Shown here: positions 61,136-64,000 of the stretch, piece by piece
Position numbering within the stretch: the first letter of the stretch is position 1
How the letters are laid out: every line of letters starts with the position of its first letter
Source: Candidatus Competibacteraceae bacterium
Lineage (GTDB): Bacteria > Pseudomonadota > Gammaproteobacteria > Competibacterales > Competibacteraceae
Length of the DNA stretch: 64,000 bases
Direction of reading: 5' to 3'
Assembly (NCBI GenBank): GCA_016712625.1
Contig: JADJQQ010000001.1
Span: 558,001-622,000, forward strand
The notes under the pieces: model-generated
Told to the model about the DNA's origin: nothing
The model's database searches: none
Seen by the model: the letters and a program-made list of their open reading frames with translations, nothing else
Translations under genes and position numbers: made by a program

Positions 61136-61438
61136 AGAATAAATTCAGGAAGCGGTTTGAAATTGCCAACGACGCTACCGCACCGCGCGCAAGATGGCAA
61201 TTTGTGAACCCGTTAAATTTTCCTGATTCCAGTAATTAGCGTCTCTTAGCAAATTCCAAAACTTATTCAGTCCAAGAGATGCCGCCGTGTCGTGGGCGTC
61301 CCAGAAAATAGGTGGAAAGCAATAAAAAAATTTTGCAGCGCCTTGAACCATCAGGCCACCTCGGGGAAATCATCTAACAAGGGAATCAATCCCCCTTAGT
61401 CTTTTAAGTTTGACCTGAAACTAACAGGAGAATGCAAG
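61136..61438. other. Intergenic region between mscK and the secreted-protein gene
   Basis: About 303 bp between divergent genes. It must contain both promoters. A run AAAAAAATTTTG (61324-61335) and an imperfect AAGGG/CCCCTT dyad (61379-61400) are visible; no gene-like frame with a ribosome site apart from the AGGAGA before the next gene. Confidence 0.45.
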
Positions 61439-62092
61439 ATGATGCCTACCAAATCCCACCTTGGGCTGAAAGCGATTGAAAAATCAAAATTTTGGGTGGC
61501 GGCTTCCCTGCTCGCCAGCACAGTGGCTTTGTTCGCAAGCGCCCCCGCATTAGCAGCAGGCAAAAACCTGGTCTTCAGCATGAAAGTATCGCCAGGCGCG
61601 GCGACCTGCCTGCCAAACGCAACAGGCCGAGTCACCATCAACAACTTGGGTCCTGTCGAAACGATGCATGTGGAAGTCTATAAATTAAGGCCCAATACCA
61701 GTTACGATTTGTTTCTGATTCAGGTTCCAAATGCGCCGTTCGGCCTGTCGTGGTATCAGGGTGATATCGAGACCAATGCCGCTGGCACTGGCGTTGGCGA
61801 TTTTATCGGCCGCTTCAGTGATGAAACCTTCATCGTCGCCCCTGGTCCGGCCCCCGTACCGCTACCGAAGCATGCGGGTGATGCGCCCTGGGGAACACAG
61901 AATCCAACCATTAGCAAACCCATCCATACCTATCATCTTGGGTTGTGGTTCAACTCTCCGAATGACGCCATAGCCCAAGGATGTCCGGGAACGGTGACGC
62001 CATTCAATGGCGAACACAACGCCGGTATCCAGGCTCTAAATACCGCTGCCTATCCAGCTACTTCGGGACCGTTACGCTATTTTCACCCCTAG
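61439..62092 (+). CDS. Uncharacterised secreted protein
   Basis: 217 aa with an N-terminal signal peptide (KFWVAASLLASTVALFASAPALAAGK, cut expected after ALA). The mature part has a VSPGAATCLPNATGRVTI start, LRPNTSYDLFLIQVPNAPFGLSWYQGDI and VGDFIGRFSDETFIVAPG. It looks like a compact beta-rich extracytoplasmic domain with two cysteines that could pair. I do not know a function. AACAGGAGA precedes the start; the second codon is also Met. Confidence 0.75.
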   Translation: MMPTKSHLGLKAIEKSKFWVAASLLASTVALFASAPALAAGKNLVFSMKVSPGAATCLPNATGRVTINNLGPVETMHVEVYKLRPNTSYDLFLIQVPNAPFGLSWYQGDIETNAAGTGVGDFIGRFSDETFIVAPGPAPVPLPKHAGDAPWGTQNPTISKPIHTYHLGLWFNSPNDAIAQGCPGTVTPFNGEHNAGIQALNTAAYPATSGPLRYFHP

Positions 62093-62116
62093 TAACGGCT
62101 AGGGTGAGATCAATCA

Positions 62117-62147
62117 CTCTTCCCCTCCCACACCAGGAGGGGAAGAG
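62117..62147. terminator. Strong GC-rich hairpin, possible bidirectional terminator
   Basis: CTCTTCCCCTCC and GGAGGGGAAGAG form a perfect 12-bp stem with a seven-base loop, 24 bp after the secreted-protein stop and 41 bp from the end of the convergent DUF808 gene. There is no good T tract on either side. The arm pattern recalls the terminator at 42-74. Confidence 0.5.
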
Positions 62148-62188
62148 TTGAAGCCATCCGAACCGGCATGGATCGGATCGATGCACGA

Positions 62189-63145
62189 TCAGACGGCCGG
62201 TTTAGGTTTGGCCAAAAAGGCTTGTACCTGATTGACAACCAGCAGCACCAACCCACCGGCAATAATGCCCGCCAGCATATTCAATAGCGCGGGCGCAATC
62301 ACCGCCAACACCCCACCGATGGCGGGTATTTGGCGAACAAACTCCTCAACGTGCTGCAACACCTCATGCGAATGCGGCAAGCCATGTAGCAAAATACCTC
62401 CGCCGACCAAGAACATAGCCGCTGTCCCCACCACCGCCAGGGTTTTCATCAAATACGGCGCAACCCACAAAATAGCTCGGCCTATCGCCTGCTTGAAGCG
62501 GCTCCAAGCCTCTCCAGCACTCGCTCTCATCAGATACTGTCCGGCGTCATCCAATTTCACGATACCGGCTACCAACCCATAAACGCCGACCGTCATCAGG
62601 ATGGCAATGCCGGCGATCACCATCACTTGAGTCGTAAACACCGCCTCTTTGACCGTGCCCAAGGCAATCACCACGATTTCGGCGGAAAGAATAAAGTCGG
62701 TACGAATGGCGCCCTTGATTTTTTCTTGCTCGAAAGCCGCCATATCCACCGCCGGGTCGGTGATGGCCTGCACCGTGGCCGCGTGCTCGGCTTCCGCCTC
62801 CGCTTTATCGTGCAGGAATTTATGAACCAGCTTCTCAAAACCCTCAAAGCACAGAAACGCGCCGCCAATCATCAACAGCGGCGTGATCGCCCACGGCGCC
62901 ACCGCCGTGATCAAAATCGCCGCCGGGACCAAAATCAGCTTGTTTTTCATCGACCCCTTGGCGACAGCCCACACCACGGGCAACTCTCGCTCCGCGCGCA
63001 CTCCGGAGACCTGTTCGGCATTCAGCGCCAAATCATCGCCCAAAACGCCCGCCGTCTTCTTGGCCGCCACCTTGGTCATCAAGGCCACATCGTCAAGCAC
63101 GGTGGCGATATCGTCGATCAACGCTAACAGACTGGTACCAGCCAT
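62189..63145 (-). CDS. DUF808 family inner-membrane protein (YedI-like)
   Basis: 318 aa with several membrane helices. MAGTSLLALIDDIATVLDDVALMTKVAAKKTAGVLGDDLALNA-type N-terminus, and WAVAKGSMKNKLILVPAAI, GGAFLCFEGFEKLVHKFLH are the DUF808/YedI hallmarks. Function unknown. Begins at ATG 63145 with TGAGGAG upstream. Confidence 0.92.
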   Translation of the reverse strand: MAGTSLLALIDDIATVLDDVALMTKVAAKKTAGVLGDDLALNAEQVSGVRAERELPVVWAVAKGSMKNKLILVPAAILITAVAPWAITPLLMIGGAFLCFEGFEKLVHKFLHDKAEAEAEHAATVQAITDPAVDMAAFEQEKIKGAIRTDFILSAEIVVIALGTVKEAVFTTQVMVIAGIAILMTVGVYGLVAGIVKLDDAGQYLMRASAGEAWSRFKQAIGRAILWVAPYLMKTLAVVGTAAMFLVGGGILLHGLPHSHEVLQHVEEFVRQIPAIGGVLAVIAPALLNMLAGIIAGGLVLLVVNQVQAFLAKPKPAV

Positions 63146-63312
63146 CTAAGACTCCTCAGGATCAATGGGTAAGCGGGGCAAGGCTTTTTGATAATAGCCC
63201 TAAGAGACTGACCTTGCGTCCGGTAGCGCAGTCGCCTCTCAAGCAAAACACTGGCCAATCGTTCGACGCTATAATTATCACTCCGCCAACAACGACAGGT
63301 TTTGACAACATC

Positions 63313-64000
63313 ATGATACGACGGGAGCTTTTGACGTGGTTACTGAAACTGGCTGCCGTAGGCATGCTGCCGACGCCATGGGTTCATGCGGCAGCCGCCA
63401 ACGATAACAATCCTCAAGCGGACAGTCAGGATTTCAGTAAGGACTGGCTGCGAGAAACGGCCCGACAGCTGGCGCGGGAACCCTACAGTCAACCCACCGA
63501 CACGCGACCACCCTGGCTGGCGGCCATGGACTGGGACGACTATCAGGCCCTCAATAATTTCCGCATCGATCATTCGCTTTGGGCGGGGGGCGAATTGCCC
63601 TTCCAGGCGCGATTCTTTCATCTCGGTTTGTATTTTCACTACCCGGTCGCTGTTTATGAAGTTGCGGGCGGCAAGGCCAAGCCGATTCTATTCTCGCCAA
63701 ACATGTTCAAATACGGCCCTCGCGTCATGGAAAAGATTCCTAATCAAATCGGCGACCTCGGCTTCGCCGGTTTTCGGATCAACAGCCGCGCCGATTGGGA
63801 TCGGGATATGTTCTCTTTCCTCGGCGCCAGCTACTTCCGCGCGGTCGGAGCCACGAAACAATACGGCCTGTCGGCCCGTGGCCTCGCCATCGACACCGGC
63901 ATGGATCGCCCGGAGGAGTTTCCGGTTTTCCGCCGCTTTTGGCTGGAACAGCCGACGGTCGATGCGACGGCCTTGACGATCCACGCTCTACTCGATAGCC
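63313..64000 (+). CDS. Glucan biosynthesis protein (OpgD/OpgG family), cut by window end
   Basis: The first 229 codons are present; the gene runs past 64000. The N-terminus MIRRELLTWLLKLAAVGM... is a signal peptide, with a paired Arg that recalls the Tat-exported OpgD. Mature motifs: FSPNMFKYG, LGFAGFRINSRADWDRDMFSFLGASYFRAVG, KQYGLSARGLAIDT and FPVFRRFWLEQP, all conserved in periplasmic OpgG/OpgD proteins that shape osmoregulated glucans. I lean to OpgD, moderate confidence on the subtype. Confidence 0.85.
   Translation, partial: MIRRELLTWLLKLAAVGMLPTPWVHAAAANDNNPQADSQDFSKDWLRETARQLAREPYSQPTDTRPPWLAAMDWDDYQALNNFRIDHSLWAGGELPFQARFFHLGLYFHYPVAVYEVAGGKAKPILFSPNMFKYGPRVMEKIPNQIGDLGFAGFRINSRADWDRDMFSFLGASYFRAVGATKQYGLSARGLAIDTGMDRPEEFPVFRRFWLEQPTVDATALTIHALLDS

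Overview
The window looks like a chromosomal segment of a gammaproteobacterium. Two clusters point that way. The block fau – 6S RNA – zapA with divergent ygfB – pepP – ubiH – ubiI (49-55 kb) has the arrangement known from Escherichia coli. The rsd, deaD, lgt, tsaB, speD, coq7, rplM-rpsI, ada-alkB and mscK homologues and a pair of trimeric-type porins fit the same group. The DNA is GC-rich. There is no rRNA operon, CRISPR array, intact insertion sequence or prophage. The genus cannot be fixed from the sequence.

Left part (0-19 kb) is the most distinctive. It carries most of an ethylmalonyl-CoA pathway for acetyl-CoA/crotonyl-CoA assimilation. On the minus strand, in transcription order, lie methylsuccinyl-CoA dehydrogenase (mcd, apparently with two frameshifts), mesaconyl-CoA hydratase (mch), a small AT-rich two-gene cassette, ethylmalonyl-CoA mutase (ecm), its GTPase chaperone (meaB) and crotonyl-CoA carboxylase/reductase (ccr). 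A second, almost identical ccr sits 7 kb away behind a beta-carbonic anhydrase and an HPF-like gene. Between the two ccr copies are a LysR-type regulator and PEP carboxylase, so CO2/bicarbonate chemistry dominates this stretch. Both Ccr proteins carry an extra C-terminal pair of CBS domains. In the first copy a one-base deletion in a G run cuts the second CBS domain.

Middle part (19-41 kb) is mostly housekeeping: an uncharacterised 449-aa protein, a pair of membrane-associated dynamin-like GTPases (one with an in-frame stop), a thioesterase, a radical SAM protein, the anti-sigma factor Rsd, deaD-GST-tsaB, lgt, trpGDC with an OsmC-like gene, a two-RCK potassium channel with a small membrane partner, speD, coq7, a thioredoxin-fold ferredoxin, and rplM-rpsI followed by tRNA-Gln. 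At 32.3-33.0 kb lies the wreck of a type I restriction-modification locus, in which the start of hsdM is joined to the end of hsdR.

Right part (41-64 kb) holds two tandem paralogous porins with their own terminators, rpiA/ilvA, the ada-alkB alkylation-repair pair, an EVE-domain gene, the 6S RNA/zapA/ubiquinone block (the second monooxygenase frameshifted, the first lacking a key glycine), a Rieske protein and ABC exporter, YqhA, a giant MscK-type mechanosensitive channel, an unknown secreted protein, a DUF808 membrane protein and the start of a periplasmic glucan biosynthesis gene cut by the window end.

Four apparent one-base deletions and two or more nonsense codons occur in otherwise conserved genes. 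They may be real decay or base-calling errors, and each is flagged where it occurs.
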